The position numbers were made by a program, and so were the translations under genes. Positions 22,756 through 34,161 of a DNA stretch of 47,747 nucleotides are shown here, in pieces. The notes below the pieces were generated by a model that made no database searches, was not told the origin of the DNA, and worked only from the letters and a program-made list of their open reading frames with translations. The stretch covers positions 1 to 47,747 of the forward strand of contig JAGQTU010000025.1 of NCBI GenBank assembly GCA_020438865.1, in the 5' to 3' direction. The stretch's first letter is position 1. Each line of letters starts with the position of its first letter. This DNA is from Mycobacterium sp. (GTDB lineage Bacteria > Actinomycetota > Actinomycetes > Mycobacteriales > Mycobacteriaceae).

Positions 22756-24231
22756 ATGGGACTGGACCCGCGCACGCCGGTCATCGTCGGAGCCGGGCAG
22801 GTCAACGAACGCCTGGACGACCCCGAACTCGAACCGGTCGACCTGATGGCGATGGCGGCGCGGGAGGCGGCCGACCCGCGGGTGCTGCAGGCCGTCGACG
22901 CGATCCGAGTGGTCAACCTGCTGTCCTGGCGCTACCGCGACCCCGGCCTGCTGCTCGCCGCCAAGATCGGCGCGAAGGACCCGGCCACCTCCTACACCGG
23001 CGCGGGCGGCAACACCCCACAGTCGCTGGTGAACCAGGCCTGCCTGGACATCCAGCGGGGCCGTGCCGATGTGGTGCTGTTGGCGGGCGCCGAGACCTGG
23101 CGCACCCGGAAACGCCTGCAGAACAACGGGATTCGGCCGCACTGGACGCGTCAGGACGAGAGCGTCGCGGTGCCGCCGGGCGCGGAGTCAGAGGTGCCGA
23201 TGGCGGGCCCGGCCGAGGACCACGTTGGACTGCTGCTGCCCTCGCACGTGTACCCGATGTTCGAGCAGGCCCTGCGGATCGCCAACGGGGAGAGCAGCGA
23301 CGAGCACCGCCGCCGGATCGGCGAGCTGTGGGCCCGGTTCAGCGCGGTGGCCGCGGCCAATCCGCACGCCTGGAGCCGGGAGCCGATCCCGGCCGAGGAG
23401 ATCTGGCAGCCCCGCCCGGACAACCGGATGATCAGCTGGCCTTACCCGAAGCTGATGAACTCCAACAACATGGTCAACCAGGGCGCCGTGGTCGTCCTCT
23501 GCTCGTCGGAGCGGGCGACGCATCTGCAGATCCCGCAGGACCACTGGGTGTTCCCGTACGCGGGCACCGACTCCCATGACACCTACTCGATCACCGAGCG
23601 TGGCGATCTGCATCGCTCGCCGGCCATCCGGATCGCCGGGCGCCGGGCCCTCGAGCTCGCCGGCATCGGCGTCGACGACCTCGATCACGTCGACCTGTAT
23701 TCGTGCTTCCCGTCCGCAGTGCAGGTCGCCGCCGCCGAACTGGGGCTGGCCCTCGACGACCCGCAGCGCCCACTGACGGTGACCGGCGGGCTGACGTTCG
23801 CCGGCGGCCCGTGGAACAACTACGTCATGCACTCGATCGCCACCATGACCGGCCTGCTGCGCGCCGATCCGAAGCGCCGCGGCCTGATCAGCGCCAACGG
23901 CGGCTACCTGACCAAGCACAGCTTCGGGGTGTACAGCGCCACACCGCCGCCCACCGCGTTCCGGTGGGAGGACGTCCAGCCCGCGGTGGACCGCGAGCCG
24001 ACCCGCACCGCGCTGGTGGCGTGGGAGGGGACCGGGACGGTGGAGTCCTGGACCGCACCGTACGGCCGGGACGGCAAGCCCGAGAAGGCGTTCCTGTCGG
24101 TGCTGACTCCGGCGGGCGAGCGCACCCTGGGCCTCATCGAGGATCGAGATGCCGCGGCGGTGACGGTCGACACCGACATCGCCGGCGCGCGGGTGCGGGT
24201 GGCTTCGGACGGCCGCGCCACCCTCGGCTGA
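22756..24231 (+). CDS. Thiolase-fold protein without recognisable nucleophile Cys (Rv1867-like)
   Basis: A 491-residue protein with the thiolase / SCP-x fold, matching M. tuberculosis Rv1867 in size and position. TPVIVGAGQVNER opens the N-terminal lobe, and ACLDIQRGRADVVLLAGAE is the helix-strand that follows the active-site loop. The loop where thiolases have the acyl-accepting Cys reads YTGAGGNTPQS (80-90), with no Cys. C-terminal family landmarks remain: DLYSCFPSAVQVAAAELG, FAGGPWNNYVMHS and ANGGYLTKHSFGVYS. It may bind acyl-CoA or act non-catalytically. The ATG at 22756 follows GGAAGGAAG. It is followed after 92 bases by the Rv1868-like gene. Confidence 0.85.
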   Translation: MGLDPRTPVIVGAGQVNERLDDPELEPVDLMAMAAREAADPRVLQAVDAIRVVNLLSWRYRDPGLLLAAKIGAKDPATSYTGAGGNTPQSLVNQACLDIQRGRADVVLLAGAETWRTRKRLQNNGIRPHWTRQDESVAVPPGAESEVPMAGPAEDHVGLLLPSHVYPMFEQALRIANGESSDEHRRRIGELWARFSAVAAANPHAWSREPIPAEEIWQPRPDNRMISWPYPKLMNSNNMVNQGAVVVLCSSERATHLQIPQDHWVFPYAGTDSHDTYSITERGDLHRSPAIRIAGRRALELAGIGVDDLDHVDLYSCFPSAVQVAAAELGLALDDPQRPLTVTGGLTFAGGPWNNYVMHSIATMTGLLRADPKRRGLISANGGYLTKHSFGVYSATPPPTAFRWEDVQPAVDREPTRTALVAWEGTGTVESWTAPYGRDGKPEKAFLSVLTPAGERTLGLIEDRDAAAVTVDTDIAGARVRVASDGRATLG

Positions 24232-24323
24232 TCCGGCCGCCCGGTCGGCGCGGTCGAAAGGGCGAAAATTTAGCCGGGACCTGCCTATCCTCGTCGAAGC
24301 GGCGGGGGGAAGTAGGGCCTGGT

Positions 24324-26741
24324 ATGCGGATCTTGCTCACGGAGGTCACCGGCGCGCTGGGGCGCGCGCTGGCCCGTAGCTTGCTGGCATCGGGCCATGA
24401 CGTAATGGGGATCGCCGAGCGGGGACACCGCGACCTCGATTCCGAGGTGAGTTTCACCCGCGCCGGTCTGGACCACCCGGTCGTGCGCGCCCTGGCCGCC
24501 GACGCCGACGTGGTGGTTCCGTTGCCCGGTTCGGGACCGCTGCGCCAGGCCGACGTGGTTCGGGTCGGTGACGCCGCGGCCCGCGCTGGCTCCCGGCTGG
24601 TGTTCCCGTCGCTGTCGCTGCTGGCGCCGTCGCCGTGGCGGCAGGCCGAGGAACTCGTGACCAGCGGCTGGGCGCCCAGCCTGGTGGTGCGGATCGCGGC
24701 ACCGGTGGGCCGGCGGGTAGACGCGCTGGTCGCCCGCACCGTCGCGGGCCTGCTCGATGCCCCGGTGTCCGGGCCGCAGCACGTACTGCACGTCGACGAT
24801 CTGGTCCGGTTCGTGGTGACGGCCGTCGAGGTCGAGCACACCGGGGCCGTCGACCTCGGCACCGCCGACGTCATCGACGCGGCGGCGGTCCGCCACGTGC
24901 TGCTGGGCGCCGAACCCCGGCGAGGCACCCGCGGTATCCGCCCGTGGCCCCGGCCGGCGTCGACACTGGATCTCATTCCGCTGCAACGTGATTGGGGCTT
25001 CGAATGCGGTTGGTCGGCGCTCGATGCCGTCGCCGACACCGCCCGCGGGCTGGCCGGGCGCAAACTCGAAGCCGGCGGGGCCGTACCCGTGTCGAACCGC
25101 TTCCCGATGCCGGTCGAGGACCCTGGGTCACGCGCAGCCGACCCCGCGGGCGAACGCCTGGCCGGTGCGGCGCCGGAAGGCGCCGAAGGCGAGTTCGACA
25201 GCCGGATCGACCCCCGTTTCCCGGTGTTCGTGGCGGCGGGGTTCGGCGACACCAGCCCGCTCACGCCGATGTCGATGGAGGTGCACCTGACCGGGCTGCG
25301 GATGGCCGCCCGGGCGGGGTCCCGGCTGCTGAATCTGCCCCCGGCGGTGGGCACCGAGTGGGACACCCGGCTGGTGGCGAGCTTCGGCCACCGGATCTAT
25401 CTCGGCGCGTCCGTGCTCGCCGCTGCCCAGCCGCGGCTGCCGGACCGGGCCGGTGCCCTGGCCGCATCGTTACGCGCGGCGGCGGGGGACATCGACCCGT
25501 TGCCCGCGGGCCGGCCGCAGGCCGGCGGTGCCAACCCGGTGACCGCGGCGCTGACCTCGGCCCGGATCGCCGCCTCCGCCCGGATGTTCCGGCGCCATCT
25601 CGCGGCCTACGGCATGGCGGCCGGGGCCGAGCACCTCGATGCGCACTCGCTCTCGGGCCTGAGCGATGCGGCGCTGGGTTCCCGGGTCCGGTTGCTGCGC
25701 AACCGTATTCAGCAGGGGTGGGTGCTCTCGGGTCTCGGGGTGTTGTTCGCCGAGGTTGCACCCACCCATGTCGAGGCGGCCACCGCCGACGCCTCCGACG
25801 GCGGGGGGACCATCGGCCGGATGCACGCCGAACTCACCTCGCTGGCCAACGTCATCGCGGCCCACCCCTACGCGCGGGCCTCGATCGACGGCGGTGACCT
25901 CGACGCCGCCCGCGCCGCCGCACCCATGTTCGCCACCGCGTTCGACGCGGCGGTGGCCCGGATCGGCCACCGCGGGCCGGGGGAAGTCGACCTGGCGGCA
26001 CGCGTGTTCGCCGACCGGCCCGAGGCCGTGCTCGGCGCCGCCGGCCGGGTCACCCGGGCCCCGCGGGCCGACGCCACCAGAGCCGGCGCGGCCGCCGCCC
26101 GCGAACTCGCCTACGACACCACGCTGCGCTTCACACATGAATTGCGTTTGGCGGTAAGGGAACTCGGCGCACGACTGGCGGTGCAGGAGAAGCTCGCCGC
26201 GCCCGAGGATATCTTCTACCTGACGACCGAGGAGGCGCTGGTCATGCCGGTCGATGCCCGGTTGCGCGTCAAACGCCGGGCAGCCGAGCGTGAGCGGTTG
26301 CAGGCCGTTGCGTTGCCTCAGGTGATCAACGGCCGCTGGGAGCCGCTGACCGCGCACGATCCCGCGGACAACGGTGAAATGTGCGGCCGCGTCGTCTCCC
26401 ACGGCATCGCCGAAGGCACCGTGCGGGTGCTGCGCTCGGTCGACGACACCGATCTGGCACCGGGCGAGATCGCCGTGCTGGCCGCGGCCGACCTCGACTG
26501 CGCGATCCTCGCGGGCACCCCCGCCGCCGTCGTCACCGATGCCGGGCGCAGCGCTGCGGATCCCGCCGTGGTCGCCCGCCACCTCGGGGTGCCGTTCGTG
26601 GTCGACGTTCCCGGCGCGACGGCCCGGCTGGTGACGGGGATGCGGGTTCGGGTGGACGGCAACTCCGGAACCGTGACCGTGCTTGGCGCCGCAACCGAGG
26701 AAGATGCCACCGCCGTCCCGGGCGCTACCCTGGCGCAGTGA
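24324..26741 (+). CDS. Epimerase-like / PEP-utilising mobile-domain fusion (Rv1868-like)
   Basis: An 805-residue multidomain protein resembling M. tuberculosis Rv1868. Residues 1-250 look like an NAD-epimerase Rossmann domain (MRILLTEVTGALGRALARSL, with Glu7 where the first Gly of GxxGxxG is usual). Residues about 290-660 are helical and unassigned. Residues 690-790 resemble the swivelling domain of PEP-utilising enzymes. There the phosphocarrier motif G-x-x-SH-x-A-x-VAR reads GRSAADPAVVARHLGVPFVV, with Asp746 in place of His, so phosphotransfer is unlikely. A -10-like TATCCT (24286-24291) may give it its own promoter. Its stop TGA shares one base with the next ATG. Confidence 0.8.
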   Translation: MRILLTEVTGALGRALARSLLASGHDVMGIAERGHRDLDSEVSFTRAGLDHPVVRALAADADVVVPLPGSGPLRQADVVRVGDAAARAGSRLVFPSLSLLAPSPWRQAEELVTSGWAPSLVVRIAAPVGRRVDALVARTVAGLLDAPVSGPQHVLHVDDLVRFVVTAVEVEHTGAVDLGTADVIDAAAVRHVLLGAEPRRGTRGIRPWPRPASTLDLIPLQRDWGFECGWSALDAVADTARGLAGRKLEAGGAVPVSNRFPMPVEDPGSRAADPAGERLAGAAPEGAEGEFDSRIDPRFPVFVAAGFGDTSPLTPMSMEVHLTGLRMAARAGSRLLNLPPAVGTEWDTRLVASFGHRIYLGASVLAAAQPRLPDRAGALAASLRAAAGDIDPLPAGRPQAGGANPVTAALTSARIAASARMFRRHLAAYGMAAGAEHLDAHSLSGLSDAALGSRVRLLRNRIQQGWVLSGLGVLFAEVAPTHVEAATADASDGGGTIGRMHAELTSLANVIAAHPYARASIDGGDLDAARAAAPMFATAFDAAVARIGHRGPGEVDLAARVFADRPEAVLGAAGRVTRAPRADATRAGAAAARELAYDTTLRFTHELRLAVRELGARLAVQEKLAAPEDIFYLTTEEALVMPVDARLRVKRRAAERERLQAVALPQVINGRWEPLTAHDPADNGEMCGRVVSHGIAEGTVRVLRSVDDTDLAPGEIAVLAAADLDCAILAGTPAAVVTDAGRSAADPAVVARHLGVPFVVDVPGATARLVTGMRVRVDGNSGTVTVLGAATEEDATAVPGATLAQ

Positions 26742-27475
26742 TGTGGCGGACCATAGCGGCGCTGTCGGTGCTGTGGTGCGTCCTGGTGGTCGCCCCCGCC
26801 ATGGGTGTCCCCTGGCTGTTGGCGCAGCCCACCGGGACCGCGGGCCGGGCCTGGGCGCTGGGGGTGTGGGTCGCCGGCTACGTCGCTCAGCTGTTGGTGT
26901 TCATGGCGATCGCCCGTCGGGCCAGGCGCGGAACCGGAGTCGGCTGGGTCATCGCCTCGGTCATCCCGTGGGTCGCGGACTGGACCGCCCCCGCCTCGAT
27001 GTGGGGACCGTTGCTCTGCGCGGCGGTTGTGCTCGGCTACGGTGCCTGGCTGACCAGACAGGTGGCCGAGGTGGACCGGGTGCGGGTGGAGGGTCTGCGC
27101 GGCGACGCGGTGATCGTCGATGTCGTCAGGCCGCTGCTGAACGTGGTCGTCGACAAGCTCTACGTTCGCCGAACCCTGCGGGTGCGGGTGCAACCACCCG
27201 ACGGCACCCCGCCCTACGAGGCCTCGGTGAAGTCGCTGTTCCTGCTCGGTGAGGTGCCGGAGCCGGGCGACCGGCTGGTGGTGCTGGCCCACCCCGAACG
27301 CCGCGAGCACATCGAGATCGCCGAGGACGAGCCGATCGTCCGCGCGGCCACCGACGACACCGACCTAGATCCCGAAACCGCCGAGCAGCTGCACCGGCTG
27401 GTCACCATGCGCGATCGCGGCGACCTGTCCGACGCCGAGTTCAGCACGGCCAAGCGCCGCCTGCTGGACCGGTGA
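26741..27475 (+). CDS. SHOCT-domain membrane protein
   Basis: A 244-residue protein starting at the ATG that overlaps the previous stop by one base (TGATG), implying coupled translation. Residues 1-105 contain four hydrophobic segments (IAALSVLWCVLVVAPAMGV, WALGVWVAGYVAQLLVFMAI, VGWVIASVIPWVADW, MWGPLLCAAVVLGYGAWL). A cytosolic part of mixed strands follows. The last 33 residues (LHRLVTMRDRGDLSDAEFST to KRRLLDR) are a SHOCT module, a short C-terminal motif of unknown role, thought to aid oligomerisation. It converges with the DUF72 gene with no gap. Confidence 0.75.
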   Translation: MWRTIAALSVLWCVLVVAPAMGVPWLLAQPTGTAGRAWALGVWVAGYVAQLLVFMAIARRARRGTGVGWVIASVIPWVADWTAPASMWGPLLCAAVVLGYGAWLTRQVAEVDRVRVEGLRGDAVIVDVVRPLLNVVVDKLYVRRTLRVRVQPPDGTPPYEASVKSLFLLGEVPEPGDRLVVLAHPERREHIEIAEDEPIVRAATDDTDLDPETAEQLHRLVTMRDRGDLSDAEFSTAKRRLLDR

Positions 27476-28216
27476 CTATCCGGTCAGCTCTGCCCGCAGG
27501 TCCAGCGCGTTGCGCACGGCGTTGCCGTGGCCGTCGTTGTTGAAGTACACCAGCACCCGGCGGTCCTGGGCCCGCCATTCCCGGATGCGGTCAGCCCACC
27601 AGCGCAGGTCGTCACCGGTGTAGCTGCCCGCGTACATGGTGTCGGTGTCGGGCCCGTGCATGCGAACGTAGACGAAGTCGGTGGTGGCCCGCAGCACGCA
27701 GGGCAGTCGTGGCCCGCTCATCACGACGTAGGCCGCACCGTGGCGCTGCAGCAGGTCGTAGACCGCCGGGTCATCCCAGGACGGATGGCGCATCTCGACG
27801 GCGATCCGGATCCAGTCCGGAACCAGGCCGAGAAAGTGTTCCAGCCGGGCATCGTCGCGCTGCATGTCCGGATGCAGTTGCACCAGCACCGCCTCGCGCC
27901 GGTCGCCGAGGGCCTGCTGGCAGCGTTCCAGCCGCTCCACCCAGGGTTCCGGGTCAGCCAGCCGGCGGAAGTGGCTCAATCCGCGGTGAACCTTCACCGA
28001 CATGGTGAAGTCTGCGGGCAAACGGCTGTGCCAGCCCGCGAAGGTGGCGTCGCGCGGCCAACGGTAGAAGCTGGCGTTGAGTTCGACGGTGTCGAACACC
28101 TCGACATAGCGGGCCAGCCGCTTCGCGACCGGCAGGCCGGGCCGGTACAGCACGCCGGCCCAGTGGTCGTAGGACCACCCCGACGTGCCGATCCGAATGC
28201 CTGTGACCGATGTCAT
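27476..28216 (-). CDS. DUF72 (YecE-like) family protein
   Basis: A 246-residue TIM-barrel protein of the DUF72 family. The family's opening IRIGTSGWSYDHWAGVLYRP is followed by YVEVFDTVELNASFYRWP, PADFTMSVKVHRGLSH, RIAVEMRHPSWDD and the terminal VLVYFNNDGHGNAVRNAL. All these match the conserved core. No enzymatic activity is established for the family. The ATG at 28216 is the first methionine that leaves a normal N-terminus; no clear ribosome site. It diverges from the secreted repeat protein gene. Confidence 0.88.
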   Translation of the reverse strand: MTSVTGIRIGTSGWSYDHWAGVLYRPGLPVAKRLARYVEVFDTVELNASFYRWPRDATFAGWHSRLPADFTMSVKVHRGLSHFRRLADPEPWVERLERCQQALGDRREAVLVQLHPDMQRDDARLEHFLGLVPDWIRIAVEMRHPSWDDPAVYDLLQRHGAAYVVMSGPRLPCVLRATTDFVYVRMHGPDTDTMYAGSYTGDDLRWWADRIREWRAQDRRVLVYFNNDGHGNAVRNALDLRAELTG

Positions 28217-28384
28217 GGTGGCGCCCACTGCGGGAGGTAAGCACCCGAAACCGTCTGAGTGACAACCGGTTTCGATCTGCAGTTGAATCGGTACGCCGCG
28301 TGGGCGACGATCGGGATTCGCGGAATCACCGTGCCGGCCGGCGCCGCGCATGCTAGACATTGCTGCATCTTGCGAGGAGGGACC

Positions 28385-28822
28385 ATGACGAACACCCCAC
28401 CCCCCCGGCGACTCGCCGCACTGGCTGCAGGTTTCGGCGTCGCACTGGCGGCGCCGATGATCGGTTTGTCGTCGATCCTGCCGGCACCCGGGCCGGCGGT
28501 GGCCGACTGCACACTGGGCTTCATCGACAACCCGGCTACCCCCGGGCAGTGCGTGCCAATCCCCGGCGAGGGGCAGGAGCGCACTTCGCCGGACCCGACG
28601 CCGGCACCAGAGAACCCGGACGGCTCCGACCTCTCGGCGTGCGATCTGAGCCAGCCGTACCAGAACACGCTGTGCCCTGGAGCGCCGGCGGCGCCGGAGC
28701 AGACGACCAACGTGGACGAGCCCACCAACGTGACGGCGCCGGGTCCCGGCGACGACACCAGCGGCCCGGACCGGTCGGCCTGCGACCTGGCCCAGCCGTA
28801 CCAGAACCCGCTGTGCCCGTAG
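28385..28822 (+). CDS. Small secreted Cys protein with duplicated SACDL-QPYQN motif
   Basis: A 145-residue exported protein of no family known to me. AGGAGG precedes the ATG at 28385. The signal peptide ends in PAVA at residue 40, giving a mature protein of about 105 residues. It holds CTLGFIDNPATPGQC (42-56), then a 15-residue module SACDLSQPYQNTLCP (84-98) repeated as SACDLAQPYQNPLCP (131-145), with 13 identical positions. The second copy forms the extreme C-terminus. The linkers are rich in Pro, Thr, Asp and Glu. The six mature Cys fall in three pairs, each pair 11-14 residues apart, suggesting three disulfide loops. Confidence 0.8.
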   Translation: MTNTPPPRRLAALAAGFGVALAAPMIGLSSILPAPGPAVADCTLGFIDNPATPGQCVPIPGEGQERTSPDPTPAPENPDGSDLSACDLSQPYQNTLCPGAPAAPEQTTNVDEPTNVTAPGPGDDTSGPDRSACDLAQPYQNPLCP

Positions 28823-28838
28823 CTACCGGCGCGCCGGA

Positions 28839-31184
<2,346 letters not shown>

Positions 31185-31320
31185 CAATCCTCCAAAGTTC
31201 AGTCTGATGCGCTCAACCTCGGTGGTGGCCGAATTGTTCCCCCGGCGTAGCCCTTGTCCACCGCTGGCGGCCAGCCCTACGATCACCGCGGGCAGTCTCT
31301 CCGATCAGGGGGCGCATAGC

Positions 31321-32421
31321 GTGGAAGTGTTCGGTGATTTCGACCAGCCCTTCGACCGGTCCGCGGACCCGCGCCGCGAGCCCGGCCCGATCAATCTGCG
31401 CCGCTACAACTTCGTGCCCGCCTATGCCGGGATCGCCACGTTCTGCGGAGTCCCGCTCTGCCTGAACCAGGAGGACCTGCGGGCGGGAAAGGTCGACGTG
31501 GCGATCGTCGGTGCGCCGGTGGACACCTCGCTGGGCCACCGGGGTGCGGCATACGGACCGCGTGCGCTGCGCGCGGACGAGCGGTTGCTGCCCAACATGC
31601 CCGAGCTGTTGACCAACCCCAGCACCCGGATTCGGCCGTTCGAGCACCTGACCGTGGTGGACTACGGCGACGCGGCGGTCGATCCGCTCAGCATCGAGAA
31701 CTCGATGCAGCCGATCCGCACCCTGGTCCGGGAGATCGCCGAAGTGGGTGCCGTGCCGATCGTGCTCGGCGGCGACCATTCCATCATGTGGCCGGACGCC
31801 GCCGCGATCGCCGACGTGTACGGGGGCGGCAAGGTCGGCGTCATCCATTTCGATGCCCACCCGGACTGCGCCGACACCCTGGTCGGCCATCCGGTCTCGC
31901 ACGGCACACCGATCCGGCGACTGATCGACGACGAACACGTCCCGGCCCGCAACTTCATCCAGATCGGGCTGCGCAGCGCGGTGTCCCCGGACGAGGCCCT
32001 GTTCGACTGGATGAACGAGAACGGGTTGCGGGCCCACTACATGGCGGAGATCGACCGCCGCGGATTCGACGCCGTCCTCGAAGACGCGATCAACGAGGCA
32101 CTGGATGGCCCGGAGTACCTGTTCCTGTCGCTCGATGTCGACGTGCTGGACCCGGCGTTCGCGCCGGGAACCGGCACCCCGGAGCCGCCCGGCCTGACCA
32201 ACCGCGAGCTGCTGCCCGCCCTGCGGCGAATCTGCCACGAGACCCCGGTCGTGGGCATCGAGGTGGTCGAGGTCGCACCCCATCTCGATCCCGGCTACTC
32301 CACCACGATGAACGCCCGGCGGGCGATTTTCGAATGCCTCAGCGGACTGGCCATGCGCCGCGCCGGCTTCCCCGGACCGGCCTACCTGCACCCCGACGTC
32401 GCCGGGCCCACAGACGGCTGA
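31321..32421 (+). CDS. Agmatinase / ureohydrolase-family enzyme
   Basis: A 366-residue manganese ureohydrolase, the family that hydrolyses agmatine, arginine or related guanidino compounds to urea and an amine. The binuclear metal ligands are all visible: H153 (GGDHS), D178, H180 and D182 (HFDAHPDCAD), D272 and D274 (SLDVDVLDPAF). PGTGTPEPPGLTNREL completes the site. The protein is somewhat longer than E. coli SpeB because of a 50-residue N-terminal extension. The GTG at 31321 follows CAGGGGG. The substrate cannot be fixed from the motifs; agmatine or guanidinobutyrate are both possible. No arginine decarboxylase is nearby. Confidence 0.85.
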   Translation: MEVFGDFDQPFDRSADPRREPGPINLRRYNFVPAYAGIATFCGVPLCLNQEDLRAGKVDVAIVGAPVDTSLGHRGAAYGPRALRADERLLPNMPELLTNPSTRIRPFEHLTVVDYGDAAVDPLSIENSMQPIRTLVREIAEVGAVPIVLGGDHSIMWPDAAAIADVYGGGKVGVIHFDAHPDCADTLVGHPVSHGTPIRRLIDDEHVPARNFIQIGLRSAVSPDEALFDWMNENGLRAHYMAEIDRRGFDAVLEDAINEALDGPEYLFLSLDVDVLDPAFAPGTGTPEPPGLTNRELLPALRRICHETPVVGIEVVEVAPHLDPGYSTTMNARRAIFECLSGLAMRRAGFPGPAYLHPDVAGPTDG

Positions 32422-32428
32422 ACCGAAG

Positions 32429-32465
32429 CAGCGAGCCTGCCGCCGGGTGGGCGACAGGCTCGCTG
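32429..32465. terminator. Bidirectional hairpin terminator
   Basis: CAGCGAGCCTG (32429-32439) pairs perfectly with CAGGCTCGCTG (32455-32465) around a 15-base loop, followed by TTCGG. It lies between the convergent agmatinase-family and mycolyltransferase genes. Confidence 0.75.
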
Positions 32466-32478
32466 TTCGGGGGGTATT

Positions 32479-33597
<1,119 letters not shown>

Positions 33598-33740
33598 CTA
33601 ACGATCAGGCGACGCGGCGGACTCGGAATCTCTTTACCCGACAGTCATTTTCGGCACCATCAGCAGTTCATCCACGCCTGCGATAACGACTCGGTCACGC
33701 TGCGGCCACAACCCGGTCGGCGGTGTGGCACTGTGGAGCG

Positions 33741-34157
33741 GTGGCCGATCCGTTCCACCTGCAGCGCTTCGTCGACGCCCAGGCCGATGTGTACGACCAG
33801 GTGCGCGCCGAGTTGCGGGCCGGCGCCAAGCGGGGTCACTGGATCTGGTTCATCTTTCCGCAGCACAGTGCTCTGGGACGCAGCCGGACCGCGCAGCACT
33901 TCGGCATCGGCTCGCTCGACGAGGCCCGGGCGTATCTGGCGCATCCGGTCCTCGGTCCGCGGCTACGGGAGTGCGCACGGCTGGTGTCGGCGGTGCAGGG
34001 CCGCACCATCAACGCCATCGTCGGCTCGCCGGACGACCTCAAGGTGCGCTCGTCGATGACACTGTTCGCCGAGGCCACCGACGACGACGACTTCACGGCC
34101 GTGCTGGACAAGTACTACGGCGGCGAGCCGGACCCGCGCACCCTGGAGCTGCTGTAG
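33741..34157 (+). CDS. DUF1810 family protein (Rv1873-like)
   Basis: A 138-residue all-helical protein of the DUF1810 family, matching M. tuberculosis Rv1873, whose structure is known but not its function. HWIWFIFPQHSALGRS is the family signature, followed by FGIGSLDEARAYLAHPVLG and DDLKVRSSMTLFAEA. The GTG at 33741 has GGAG close upstream; a second GTG at 33723 would add six residues. It converges with the GH13 gene, four bases apart. The 263 bases between its start and the mycolyltransferase start show no gene. Confidence 0.88.
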   Translation: MADPFHLQRFVDAQADVYDQVRAELRAGAKRGHWIWFIFPQHSALGRSRTAQHFGIGSLDEARAYLAHPVLGPRLRECARLVSAVQGRTINAIVGSPDDLKVRSSMTLFAEATDDDDFTAVLDKYYGGEPDPRTLELL

Positions 34158-34161
34158 CCGC

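Noticed and set aside
28259-28384. N-terminal extension of the small secreted protein
   Set aside because: The AGGAGG and the signal peptide fit the ATG at 28385; the extension would hide the signal peptide.
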